Origin: Lactarius indigo
Lineage: Eukaryota > Basidiomycota > Agaricomycetes > Russulales > Russulaceae
Length of the DNA stretch: 64,000 bases
Direction: 5' to 3'
NCBI GenBank assembly: GCA_025766275.1
Contig: JAFKAC010000108.1
Location: 1 to 64,000 of the forward strand
A program made the translations under genes and the position numbers. A model generated the notes under the pieces. That model was not told where the DNA came from. It saw only the letters and a list, made by a program, of their open reading frames with translations, and ran no database searches. Of the stretch, positions 22,940 through 33,660 are shown piece by piece. The stretch's first letter is position 1. Each line of letters begins with the position of its first letter.

Positions 22940-24339
22940 TTGGAAGGAGGAACATCTGGGCCAGTGGCTACGGACTGTAGGATGGGCAACAGATTGTAAC
23001 CAAGCTATAGAAGATGTGAGAGAGATAGGGAGCGAAAAACGAAAAGTACCTCGGCACGATATTCCTCTGAAACACCGTGAGGCTTCCTGGGAATGGAGGG
23101 GATGGGAACAGCAGCCATGTCGAATGGATTGTAACATGTGGCATCGTCGCCATAGTGTTCGATGCGAGCTTTGTTTTTATACATGATCTGGAGAGATGAA
23201 AAGGAGGTGGGCAGCAGGTGGAGAGGGAAGAGAATTGAGGAGAGGACGACTCACGTCAGCAAGACGAGTGATAAGTTGATGAGTGAGAGTTTCAATGGCG
23301 CCAGGCGGTGCTTCAGGATCAGAGCAAGCAAGGTACTTACACTTCTCGAGGGACTGAATGATAGGCTGAATGGGATCGTTTGCGTCTTTGGAGAATTCGG
23401 CATATGCCAACTCCCATGGCCCTACAAAGTCCTCCAATTCGTAAGTGACATTGGAGCCTGACTTGGAACTGCTGGAGAGACCGTCGGCGAACTCCCAGAC
23501 ATGACGAACGGATTTTCCTGGACCAGAAGAGATATGATGGACAGAGAGGCCAACGAAAAGAGTATGGAGTTTGGCCCTGAGGTGGGAAGCGCTTGGACAT
23601 GTATTGAGAAGACGAGCTCTATACTGGCCAATGAGAGCAGACTCGACTGTGACGGCGAGGGCGATGAGCAACCAGTCACGGGGTCTATTACGGGATACTG
23701 GGTTCCAGGGCAAGCCACTCATGGAGAGGAGACGAGAACCTCTATAGGTGGAGAGACAATGATCGCGCGTAAACTCCCCCCTAGAAGTATTCATGAGTTT
23801 GAAGATTGTGTTATACTCCTCGCAGAACTGGTCTTGAGTCCATTCGACAGCAGCAAGAAAGTCCTTGACGGAAAGAGGCACGCGAACCTTTGGGACAGTA
23901 GAAGAGTCGCCGGACTTTGATCGCTTCTTGGAAGACTTTGAGGTCACATCATTTGTGATGAGAATAGATTTGAAAGCCCCCAAATCTTTGACGAGGCCCC
24001 TGGCGCTGACATGCTTCAAGAAATGGGTGTCCATCTGGGCGACAGAAGTGGTCAAGTGAGAAAATAGGATACGAACGATCTATAGGACGACAATCAGTCT
24101 TTGCGATAGATATGTAATAAAACAGTGACACGCTACCTTCCTGCAAACACCCATTTCATTGGTTTTCAGAAGAATATCAGAAGTTGCCGTTGTCAAGGCT
24201 GCATCGAAAGAGTTGTGAATTGTGTAGAATTTTGCACTCAATTTAGGGGCCCTGGACACACAAGCCCCAATCCATGAAACGGCCTAACAAAAGTAATGGC
24301 GTCAGTTGAACGTACAAGAAACTGAAATGGAAAGATGCT

Positions 24340-24785
24340 GTGTATCCTCGATGTGGATATACGTGGCGTGTATTGGAGTCCAAAACACGCCGCGTATCCT
24401 GAAGTCCATTATACGCGGCGTGTTTTGATGTCCAATATACGCCGCGTATATCTACATCAAGGATACGTGGCGTGTTTTGATACCCAAAACACGCTGCATA
24501 TATCCGCATCGAGGATACGCGGCATATATTGGAGTCCACAACACACCGCGTATAATGGACTTCAGGATATGCGGCGTGTTTTGATGTCCAATATACGCTG
24601 CATATATCCGCATCGAGGATACGCAGCGTGTTTTGATGTCCAATATACGCTGCGTATATCCGCATCGAGGATACGCGGCGTGTTTTGGAGTCCAAAACAC
24701 GCCGCGTATCCTGAAGTCCATTATACACGGCGTGTTGTGGACTCCAATATACGCCGCGTATCCTTGATGTGGATATACGTGGCAC
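24340..24785. repeat. Palindromic satellite within an intron
   Basis: About 17 cores resembling ACGCCGCGT alternate in orientation about every 26 bp, separated by spacers such as CTGAAGTCCATTA and TTTTGATGTCCAA. Adjacent units are inverted, so the array is a chain of dyads about 52 bp long. It lies inside the intron 24284-24828 of the large minus-strand gene and has enlarged that intron to 545 bp. Confidence 0.9.
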
Positions 24786-26558
24786 TCTTATATGATGAAG
24801 ACAGTTGGTCGCTAGGAACAGTGCTCACCTCGGACAGTCCTCTGCGATACTTCGTGGCAAGCTGGTGGACAGCGTAGATAACACTCGCAGTTCCAAGTGG
24901 TATGGGAAATGAGTATCCGTTCATTTGCCAAATCATGGCATATGAGAAATACTCTCGACTGTATTGCGGTGCCATGTCCGATTCCTGGAGGACTTTGTCG
25001 ATGTCTGATTGGTATCTTGTGAAGCGGTTGATATTGTCTGAGTTGGGGAAGAAGAGAGAATCGGAAAACGTGGTGGCGGAGTTGTCCTCGCCCTTATAGT
25101 TATCGATGAAACATTTGTCGATTTTTCTGAGAAGATCTTCGTTCCATGAGCTTGCGTCTCCTCGCCCTTTGAACGCATCTATCATCCCCAGCGTCTTGAA
25201 CTTCACTTGGACTTCTGTAGGATCCTTTGAGTCCAACATCTCTGTGGCCAGATCGTCGATGGTGTTTTTGTCAAGAGGCGGTTGGTTCGGGTTGGCCACA
25301 CGCTCAAGCATCTCGATGCTTTCGATAAGGAACTCGGAGATGAACTGTCCATTTGTTAGTGCTGTGAAGCCGATTACAATCACTGGTCCTGCTTACCCCA
25401 CCATGTGAATCAAGCATCCTAGACAACGTTGACACTTCGAACCATGGTGCGTGTGTGTAGTGTCGACAGATCCATGACGCCATTACAAGTCCGAGCGTGA
25501 ATGAGGGGACAGAATACAGGCATCGATGTCTCGGTGTCTCTTTCGCCTCTTCGGCTTTCTCCTTGCACAACGTCACTTTCTCTCGTGCCACCTTCGTGAA
25601 TGTCGGATAAAGAATGCTTGCGTCAAGGTCGCTGCCTTTGTCTCGCGTGCAACCCCAGATGTCTGCCTTGTACGCACCCTTCAATTCGTCTATGACTTCA
25701 AGTAGAAGCTCTTCTTCCATTGCCATTCAGTTTCCTTTTGTCTCGTTTCTCGACATGAACCGGTAGATCACCGTAGCTAGATCACTCCTGTTTTCCTCAA
25801 TTTTTTCTTTCTAATTGTTAGTTTCCTTTACTTGGCCCTGTTATCCATTTGCTACGCACCTCTATTGTACAGTCAGATCACCCACACGCTCGAAGCTGCG
25901 ATCTTCTCCTCTATGACCTTCATCGCATTCTTCATAGCTTCCAGATCTGGGCCGTCTCCTCCTGCTTCGGCTTCCTCACCACTTATCTTCCCGATCTGGT
26001 TCTTCACTGCTTTCAGCTCCTCCGACTTTATCTTCCTGTATTCAATCAATGCCTTGTGTTGGTGGTTTCTGCCCAGCATCCAGAGATTGTTTGTCGTGAT
26101 CGCTTGCTTCCCTTCGTTAGTAAATTCGATCTGCAGTACATCCGAGAGTTTACGCCCGTCTACCGTGGTCAACACCACTTTCATGTTCTTTACCCAACTT
26201 TTCTTCACTGCTATTTCGATCACAGCCGCATCCGTGCAGTTGTCCAGATTTTCTGTGAAGCTCATCACTAGGTAATTGACCCACTTTTCGTCTACTTTCT
26301 GGTCATTGAATTTTCCCCAGAACGCTCCCTTTGGTGGTTCTGTGATATCCATCGCCAGGTAGCCGAGCTCGGCCGCTTTTTTCTTCTCCCGAAGTTCCGT
26401 TTTCTGAAAACCACTGAACTCGTTCCCATCGCGTCCCTCTCCCAGTCCTGTAGTGATTTTCGGACTTATTTTGGCCACTTTCTGTAATCTCTGTTATATC
26501 ATCGCCGTTGCTGTGTTTGTGTTCTATCATTTTTACTTACCTTTGCTTTGGGTGCCAT

Positions 26559-27016
26559 ACTAGTAGACAATTTGCAACGGTAGTGTTTCTTATATTTGGT
26601 AAGCGGGATCAGATAGTGGACCAAGATGCCTTGGTCCAAGTCGCTCTTTGACTTTTCACATGGATCTCTCCGTCCGGGCCGGTATTGCCAGTTCTCACGC
26701 CACTCACATTCAAAGTCCGATTTCTTCGAACTTTTGGGCCACCATATTTTATTTCCACCAAGTACTATTGTTCCCACACCTCTGCAAACGTACCTGTATC
26801 TGCAAATTCCAAAAGATCATAGTACATCAGTACTTTCCCAGTTTCCTTTCTCCCCAAAAAAAATACACTATATTCTCTAACATATGTAGATACAAGATCA
26901 CACAGTATATTGAGGATCAGAGAAAAATCATGGTTGTTAAAAATTGACAAAGGTAATGGGGTGGTCTCAAAAGCGTCCCTACCCCCCAGATCTGACCGAT
27001 CCCAACATTCCTATGG
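26559..27016. other. Intergenic; upstream of the large minus-strand gene
   Basis: An 8-bp hairpin is visible (GGACCAAG 26618-26625 with CTTGGTCC 26630-26637). No gene is recognised. Confidence 0.4.
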
Positions 27017-28848
27017 CAGCCAATGATCTGCCATGAATTCCATAACTCATGGGCCATCCGATGGGAAGAACCCCTCATGACTCATGGGCCAACCGACATC
27101 GGCCGATGCACAAAATTCTTCCGAAATTGATGGGCCAGCCGATGTTGGTTGAGGCTGCTTTGGTTCCAGAGCAATTTCCAAACTAGAGATTGTTATTGAC
27201 TGATTCTGAAGACAGGAAAGTGGATTCCTATCCAGGATGCAATCCAGAAAGTATTCTGGATTTCCATCTATGTCCAGGAAACTGGATTTCTATGTGGGAC
27301 AGAATCCGGAAAGTATTCTGGATTTCCATCTATGTCTAGGAAACTGAATTCCTATCCAGGATGCAATCCGGAAAATACTCCGGATTTCCATCTATGTCCA
27401 GGAAACTGGATTACTATCTGGGACACAATCTGGAAAGTGCTCTGGATTTCCATCTATGTTTAGAAAACTAGATTCCTATCCAGGATGCAATCCGGAAAGT
27501 ATTCTGGATTTCTATCTATGTCCAGGAAACTGGATTCTTATATAGAACACAATCTGGAAAGTATTCTGGATTTCCGTCTATGTTTAGGAAACTGGATTCC
27601 AATCCAGGATGCAATCCGGAAAATACTCCGGATTTCCATCTATGTCCAGGAAACTGGATTTCTAACCAGGACAGAATCCGGAAAGTATTCTGGATTTCCA
27701 TCTATGTCCAGGAAACTGGATTTCTATCTGGGACAGAATCCAGAAAGTATTCCAGATTTCCATCTATGTCTAGGAAACTGGATTCCTATCTGGGACACAA
27801 TTCGGAAAGTATTCTGGATTTCCATCTATGTCCAGAAAACTGGATTCCTATCTGGGACAGAATCCGAAAAGTATTCTGGATTTCCATCTATGTTTAGGAA
27901 ACTGGATTCCTATCTAGAACGCAATCCAGAAAATACTCTGGATTTCCATCTATGTCCAGGAAACTGGATTTCTAACCAGAATAGAATCTGGAAAGTATTC
28001 CGGATTTCTGTCTATGTCTAGGAAACTGGATGTCTAACTAGAACAGCATCTGGAAAGTATTCTGGATTTCCATCTATGTTTAAAAGACTGGATTCCTATC
28101 TGGGACACAATGTGGAAAGTGCTATCATTCCGTTACTCCTATGTATATAAATCCACTGTTCCCTTTTGTGAAATGGGAATCTACTCTACCATACACTCTT
28201 TCTTAAATGAGAATTCATATTTTCTTCCACAGATGGGAATCTGCTTTCACTTGCAGATAGAAATCTATGTTCCCACCTATAGTTATAAATCTACTAGGAG
28301 TCTGCTGATAAGATGGAAATTGACTATTCCAATTCATGGATATAAATCCACTGTTCCTAATAGGAGTCCAGTTTCCTGTCTACAAATGCAGATCTAGAGT
28401 TTGTTCTGGATTCTATTTCAGATAGGAATCTAGTTGTCTGTCTGCAGATGAAAATGTGGAGTGTTTTCTAGATTCTGTTGTAGATAGGAAGCCAGTGTCC
28501 TCTTTGCAGATGGAAATCCAGGTTCCTAGACATAGACAGAAATCCAGAGTACTTTCCAGATTCTGTCCCACATAGAAATCCAGTTTCCTGGACATAGACA
28601 GAAATCCAGAATACTTTCCAGATTGCATCCTGGATAGGAATCCACTTTCCTGTCTTCAGAATCAGTCAATAACAATCTCTAGTTTGGAAATTGCTCTGGA
28701 ACCAAAGCAGCCTCAACCAACATCGGCTGGCCCATCAATTTCGGAAGAATTTTGTGCATCGGCCGACGTCGGTTGGCCCATGAGTCATGAGGGGTTCTTC
28801 CTGTTGGATGGCCCATGAGTTATGGAATTCATGGCAGATCATTATGTG
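27017..28848. mobile_element. TIR element filled with a 61-bp minisatellite
   Basis: Inverted arms of about 230 bp (27017-27250 and 28610-28848) share AATGATCTGCCATGAATTCC and about 200 further bases. The direct repeat CCTATGG lies just outside (27010-27016 and 28849-28855) and may be the target duplication. The interior carries about 15 units of a minisatellite and no transposase. It lies immediately left of a pogo-like transposase gene. Confidence 0.75.
27210..28120. repeat. Minisatellite, unit about 61-62 bp, about 15 copies
   Basis: Each unit contains GGAAACTGGATTCCTATC, CAGAATCCGGAAAGTATTC and TGGATTTCCATCTATGTC variants. Inverted copies of the same unit lie at about 28500-28640 near the right arm. 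Confidence 0.9.
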
Positions 28849-28981
28849 CCTATGGGACCTCACCTCACTGTGATATTACTATCCATTACTACAGTGACTC
28901 TACAAAGTTTGGAGTCAACAGAAGGAGGTGATCAAGCTGGAGACAAAAAACTTACCAAAGACCGTGGAAAGGTGACAAAAT

Positions 28982-30408
28982 GTGACCCAATTTGGCAGGC
29001 AATTGGAACTCCTCTTTAGGCACAAAATGGCACCCTTGGCACAGGGAACTTTCATGGCATGCAATGCAAGGCCACTCTCCAAATGTGCTAAGAAATGGAA
29101 ATTGGAAACCGACAAGGAAGCAAAGCTCGAAGAAGCAAGCAATGCAGTCACCAATGAGGAGTTCAAGAGCATAGCAGAAGCTGCGCATCACTTCAAAGTA
29201 TCCTATGACACACTCCGGCGATGTCACCATAGGATTACTGGTCCACACTCAAAATCACAAGTAAAAAAGCAGATACTTAGCAAGGCACAAGAAAATGCTC
29301 TCTATGAATGGATCAAGTACATGGGGAGGATAGGATACCCCCTCTCAAAGCAGAACCTCCACACAAAAGTTGCCTACCTGAGTCAGCTTCTTCAAGAAAG
29401 GATGGTGGAAATGGGGAAGGAGCTCTTACCCTCCAAAAACTGGATACAGAAGTTCCTATCTTGGCATGTTGACATCACATTGAAGCAGCCAACAGGTCTT
29501 GATGCACAACATGCACGCTGTTTTAACCCTGCCGTTGTTGCTTAGCACTTTCAGCTTCTTGGCGACCTCATGAAGGAGATGGATGTACCTTGGGAAAACG
29601 TGTACAACATGGATGAGAAGGGTATCCAGCTTGGTGGAGGCAGGAAACTTGACAACACCAAGTTCCTGTACAGTGAGGGACAATGCATCTGCATAAAGAT
29701 ACAGAACAGAAACCTTGAGCTTGTCACCACCATCAAATGTGTCGCCACAGATGGATCAAACCTGAAGCTGACATTCATTTTCAGTGGCAAGAATGTCCTC
29801 CACAAAGGGTATTTCAAGGAGGATGGGGTACTGTAAGTAAACAATCAAGTGCAGAGTTAATGAACACTTACCGGGATTGCAGAGTTGCCTTGTCAGAAAA
29901 AGGCTGGACAAGCAACTTCATAGGGCTGCAATGGTTTGAGAAGTCTTTTGTCCCACAGGCAATGGAAAGGAACGCAAGTGGGAAACTGATACTCCTCATC
30001 TATGATGGCCATCGTTCACACAATACCATCGAGCTACATGAGGCTGCAACAAAAAACAATATCACATTGTTCTGCCTCCCCCCCCACACCTCACACTGGC
30101 TTCAACCACTTGATGTTGGTGTTTTTGGTCCTTTGCAATGTGCGTGGCAAAAGCAGTGTATCCTTGTGATGGAGGAGACTAGGGAGGGCATAGTGTGGCA
30201 AAATGTTGTCAGAGAATACATGATTGCTCACACCAAGTCCTTCAAGGAGGTGACTATACTATCTGCTTGGGAAAAGTCAGGTATCCGACCATTAAACCTG
30301 AGCATCTTCAACAAGGACGACTATGGGCCAAGCTGTGCATCATCATTCAACCCCCCACTGCCAGACTCCTTTCCAGTCCCGGCTACTGCAACTGGCAATG
30401 TGTCATGA
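28982..30408 (+). pseudogene. Pogo/Fot1-like (Tc1-mariner) DDE transposase
   Basis: The N-terminal part holds a psq-type helix-turn-helix (EFKSIAEAAHHFKVSYDTLRR), followed by a CENP-B-like DNA-binding region. The DDE_1 catalytic domain shows NMDEKGI with the first Asp, LIYDGHRSHNT with the second, and the PLDVGVFGPL box with the third. A GT-AG intron at 29833-29882 (50 bp) joins the two exons in phase. One in-frame TAG at 29543-29545 breaks an otherwise open frame. The start codon is uncertain (28982 or a later ATG near 29028). No matching terminal repeats were found. Confidence 0.9.
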
Positions 30409-30831
30409 ACTCCCCTGTTACCTTTCCTTTTACATCCCTATCTGATCTATTCCCTTTCTTGGCAGTTACCTTCTCAGACCTCTGTTTCCCCCTTATCTGA
30501 TTGTTCTAGCACCTTCTGTGCTATTCTTATCCTGCCTCGCTGGCATGACACCATCTTGTACAATGTTGATATCATCTTGCCAGCATATTACTCTATCTAT
30601 AGCAACCAGTAGCACTATGTGCTCAGGCGCAATCCTGTACTATATAAGGAACCCTGTAGTGCACCTTAGCTCCTTAGCTTTGGCTTAATCAATCATCTGC
30701 CATCCCTTCTCTTCCTCGTACCACCATCATCTCCTTCAGCGCTAGTGCTGGTATAGCTACTCATCGACCAATACATCCATCTCTTACAAGACAAGGAACA
30801 CGCCTGGTGTCCTCGCGACCCTTGTCCAGCA
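30409..30831 (+). promoter_or_regulatory. Probable promoter region with TATA box
   Basis: TATATAAG at 30641-30648 lies about 190 bases ahead of the ATG at 30832, followed by a pyrimidine-rich leader. This could be the promoter of the following gene, or of a retroelement leader. Confidence 0.45.
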
Positions 30832-31771
30832 ATGATCCACCCGGATCCACCTCCCGACCTAACCCCTGACGCCCTCGATGAGGGAAACCTCTACTTTGAC
30901 CACTTCTCAACCCCCCCTCTCCAGAACCCCGACACATACACAGCGGTGACCGTAAACGAGTCACCCACCACAATGCCCCCCACAGAAGGGAACCTGGGCT
31001 CCGCTCTCAATCCACTCCTAATCCCCAGCTCTACTCCCCCACCAGAAGCGGACCAGGACTCGAGGATGAACTCCCCCAAGTCAGAGGAAAGCACACACCC
31101 TGCAGTCCCACCGGCAGGACAACACGCTGTCCCCGATCTTCCAGAAGCACCGGAAGAAATCATAATTAGGGGCCGAAACACATCGAGGACGCCTCGTGCT
31201 AACACGCGTCGCCTCTCAAACACCTCGGTCTGGTCCCACATCTCGGAAGAACCTGCCTCCTCTCACTCCCGTTCACCCACCCGATTCTCATCCCCTCCTC
31301 CTGCACCTAAGGAAACTAACTTTGCCCAGGCAGTGGCCGGTGGCGCTATGCCACCTCCTATATCCACCCATACCTCCAACGCTAAGTACGGCACGGAACT
31401 GACTAGCTCACTTGATCTAGACCACGAAGATCAAATCGTGGGTTTTGAAGCGAATGACCAAACACTCAAGGAAGAATTTACCCGAGAAATCAATGACGTA
31501 GTCATGGGCTTCTCTCAATATTACCTCACAGGCCCGCTCCAGTTCCGGTTTAATAATGATTTCTCTTTCTGACAAGAAAACCTTCAAACCGCCATACTAC
31601 TCACTCTACAATCATTAGATACTGGCACCGCCCTCAAAGAAGGCGAAACCTCTATCTCCATCCTCACCCCCCAAGCTTGGCATCGTCTTGTTATGGCTGT
31701 CTTGGCAGCCATCATCAGAGGCCATTTGTGCTCCCCCAACAGAGCAACTAACGGTAACAAATCCCTCAACT
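30832..31771 (+). pseudogene. 5' part of an unknown gene, split by element D
   Basis: An open frame from ATG 30832 encodes a Pro/Ser/Thr-rich N-terminus, then a region with ETNFAQAVAGG and VVMGFSQYYLTGPLQF. A TGA at 31570-31572 interrupts it, then the same frame stays open to 31771, where the 5-bp target CAACT and element D begin. The frame resumes exactly at 62575/62580. I recognise no domain. It could be a host gene or the first ORF of a non-LTR or LTR element. Confidence 0.6.
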
Positions 31772-32208
31772 TGTCACGCCACTGCCGGGGCGTGCATCGG
31801 GTCAGTCTGTAACAGGTCCTGCCTTAGGCAAAGGATACTGAGTCGGTCCGCTGCTGAGCAGAACGGCACCTAAGTCTGTGGATGTTCCTTGATATAGCTC
31901 AAGGCAACAAGGCTTCAGAGAAGAGAACTGTGGTAGAGAAGAGAGGACTGCGCTGAGGGACAAGACAGTAGATTGACGAAGTCAAAGCTAAGGAAATACA
32001 GGGTATATTACAGGGTTTATATAGCTAGTGTCCAGGGGTGCCAGCGAGGCAGTACAAATGCCAGCAAGGCAAATGCCAGCAAAGCGGGTGCCAGCAAAGC
32101 AGATGCCAGCAAAGCAGATGCCAGCAAAGCAGATGCCAGCAGAGCAGATGATTGAAGGGAGAATGGAAAAGAAGAGAAGGAGAGGAAAAATATAGGGCGT
32201 TCGTGACA
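31772..32208 (-). repeat. 3' LTR of element D
   Basis: Begins TGTCAC and ends GTGACA. Contains seven units of a 15-bp repeat (TGCCAGCAAAGCAGA and variants) at about 32039-32150. The polypurine tract AATGGGGGTAA lies directly upstream in element orientation, at 32209-32219. Confidence 0.95.
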
Positions 32209-32219
32209 TTACCCCCATT

Positions 32220-32545
32220 CTAAGAGGTGACTTCCACGTCACCGAGGCGAACAGCGTCCGGATGCATGTCATGGAACGCCTGGATCAGGTCAGGGGCGTG
32301 GACATTACCGTGGGGTTCCCAAGTGTTGTCTGCGTCAGGGTACCCTTTCCACTTAACGAGGTACTGGAGTTGGCGGCGTTGTCTTCTCGAATCACGAATT
32401 TCTTCGACCTCATACTCCTCTACTCCATCGATAAGCTCAGGGGCTGGCCGTGAGAAGTTTGGGCCGTGCTCAGTGGTTTTATGATAAGGGAGTAGAAGGG
32501 ACGCGTGGAAGACACTATGGATCTTCCATGTCAACGGGAGTGCCA
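32220..32545 (-). CDS. Element D pol, C-terminal end (chromodomain)
   Basis: Continuation of pol D beyond the element B insertion. The frame joins exactly: base 57018 is the first base of a codon completed by 32545-32544. It encodes the end of the integrase region (IHSVFHASLL) and a chromodomain, YEVEEIRDSRRQRRQLQYLVK with KWKGYPDADNTW, ending close to the polypurine tract. Chromodomains direct chromovirus integration to marked heterochromatin, in keeping with this location. Confidence 0.85.
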
Positions 32546-33630
32546 TGTAACGCCGTCACGACGTTAGCTCGACTTGAGCTCGACAAGGCGACCTTGCAAC
32601 TTAGCTAATCACACCCGAAGGCGTATGGCTCGAAGGCAGGTTCTAGATGTACGCAGACACTAGGGATCTTGGCGGCACTCCCTCCGAATAGGGATGCGAC
32701 AGAAAAGGGGCAGGACTAGAGGAGACAAGAAGTGACGATTGAAGAAGACCAAGATGGCGTATCTTGGTCTTCCGCAGCTATCTTAAATACAAGAAGAGCA
32801 GGCTTTCAAGCGCTGCTGTGAGTCATTGTATCGTAGCGTCCAACGTATCACGTAAGTACCGCAATCCTAATACTACTACTATCTGTACTAGGATCGAGTC
32901 ATCCCTCATCGCCTAACTGGTAAGGTTAAGGACGACGCCGGAGTAAGGGGGCGGTCACGTGCGAGTGACCGCGAGAGTAGTGAGTCAAGAAAGTACGAGC
33001 GCGAGTATTCGCGTTGGAGGCAGACGGGGAGTATGCGAGTCAAGACGAGGCTGCGTTTCATTTGTGGGCTCTTTTTGAGCCGTTTTTATAAATACAAGTA
33101 CAATAATATCAAACGTTTTTTCAAAAACGAGTCGGCATATGAGTAAGAATGCTTGGGGAGTCATATAGTAGCTCGGGCAGACGCACAGACCATCGGGCTC
33201 GATACCAAAGCAAATACAGGTCGCGCTTGCTTCCCATTCGTGGCCGCAAACCGTCCTTCAGACGGGAGGGGAAAACGCGCGGGAAACTTCGAGAATATGA
33301 AGTCATAGTAAAGTACATACACATCATAGCTGCTTGAAGCAGCTTTCCGAATCTGTAAAACGTATCGTAGTGAAGCTCATAGAACACGCGAGAATATTCA
33401 AAGACCGGAAATGTACAAGCCCCTATGGGGCGGGTCCAAAAATTCGGGCATGGTTGAACGGAAAGTGCCCGAGGCCGAGCGTGATACGCGCGAACGCTAC
33501 CGCCGCTTGGACCTCCGGCGGAACGAATCCGCCACTAACTCCTATCGTAAATGCCGAGTCCGTGACTAATCTACCTTACTGCTGTAGTCACAACCGGTAC
33601 AGTAAGGGTCCGATGCGTGCGACCGTAACA
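32546..33630 (-). repeat. 3' LTR of element B, interrupted by a solo LTR
   Basis: Starts TGTAACGCCGTC and ends GACCGTAACA. The 463-bp LTR is broken after position 32917 by the family A LTR plus its CTAAC duplication. Confidence 0.93.
32918..33534. mobile_element. Solo LTR, family A (CpG-rich copy)
   Basis: 617 bp starting TG and ending CA with CTAAC on each side (32913-32917 and 33535-33539). It is the inverted counterpart of 2795-3416 and retains many CpG sites that the other copy has lost. No internal sequence remains. Confidence 0.92.
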
Positions 33631-33660
33631 TCACCCCCTTTTCAGCGTGAGACCCCAGAC

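Larger units (their letters stand above)
20534..26558 (-). pseudogene. Large multi-exon gene of unknown function, disrupted
   Basis: Start ATG at 26558. Exons I can place: 26541-26558, 25860-26481, about 25400-25806, 24829-about 25395, 24137-24283, 23255-24079, 23050-23187, 22974 leftward (split by a TIR element at 21318-22939) to about 20900, 20800-20841 and 20534-20724, with consensus GT-AG junctions. Frames continue across most junctions, including across the TIR element once one target duplication is removed. The N-terminal domain contains NNLWMLGRNHQHKAL, which resembles the G-x-H-R-x-x-A box of ParB/sulfiredoxin-fold proteins with arginines replaced. The C-terminus is Ser/Pro-rich, then Lys/Arg-rich. 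In-frame TGAs at 25873-25875 and 25727-25729 and a frame change near 25395 make it non-coding now. Function unknown. Confidence 0.7.

Noticed and set aside
24340..24785. CRISPR-like array
   Set aside because: Repeats alternate in orientation with similar spacers; this is a eukaryotic foldback satellite.
24243..24877. Two 180-codon frames, one on each strand
   Set aside because: Both are translations of the palindromic satellite, with the same short peptides repeated.
27485..28021. 178-codon frame with repeated peptides
   Set aside because: Translation of the 61-bp minisatellite; other units in the array contain stops.
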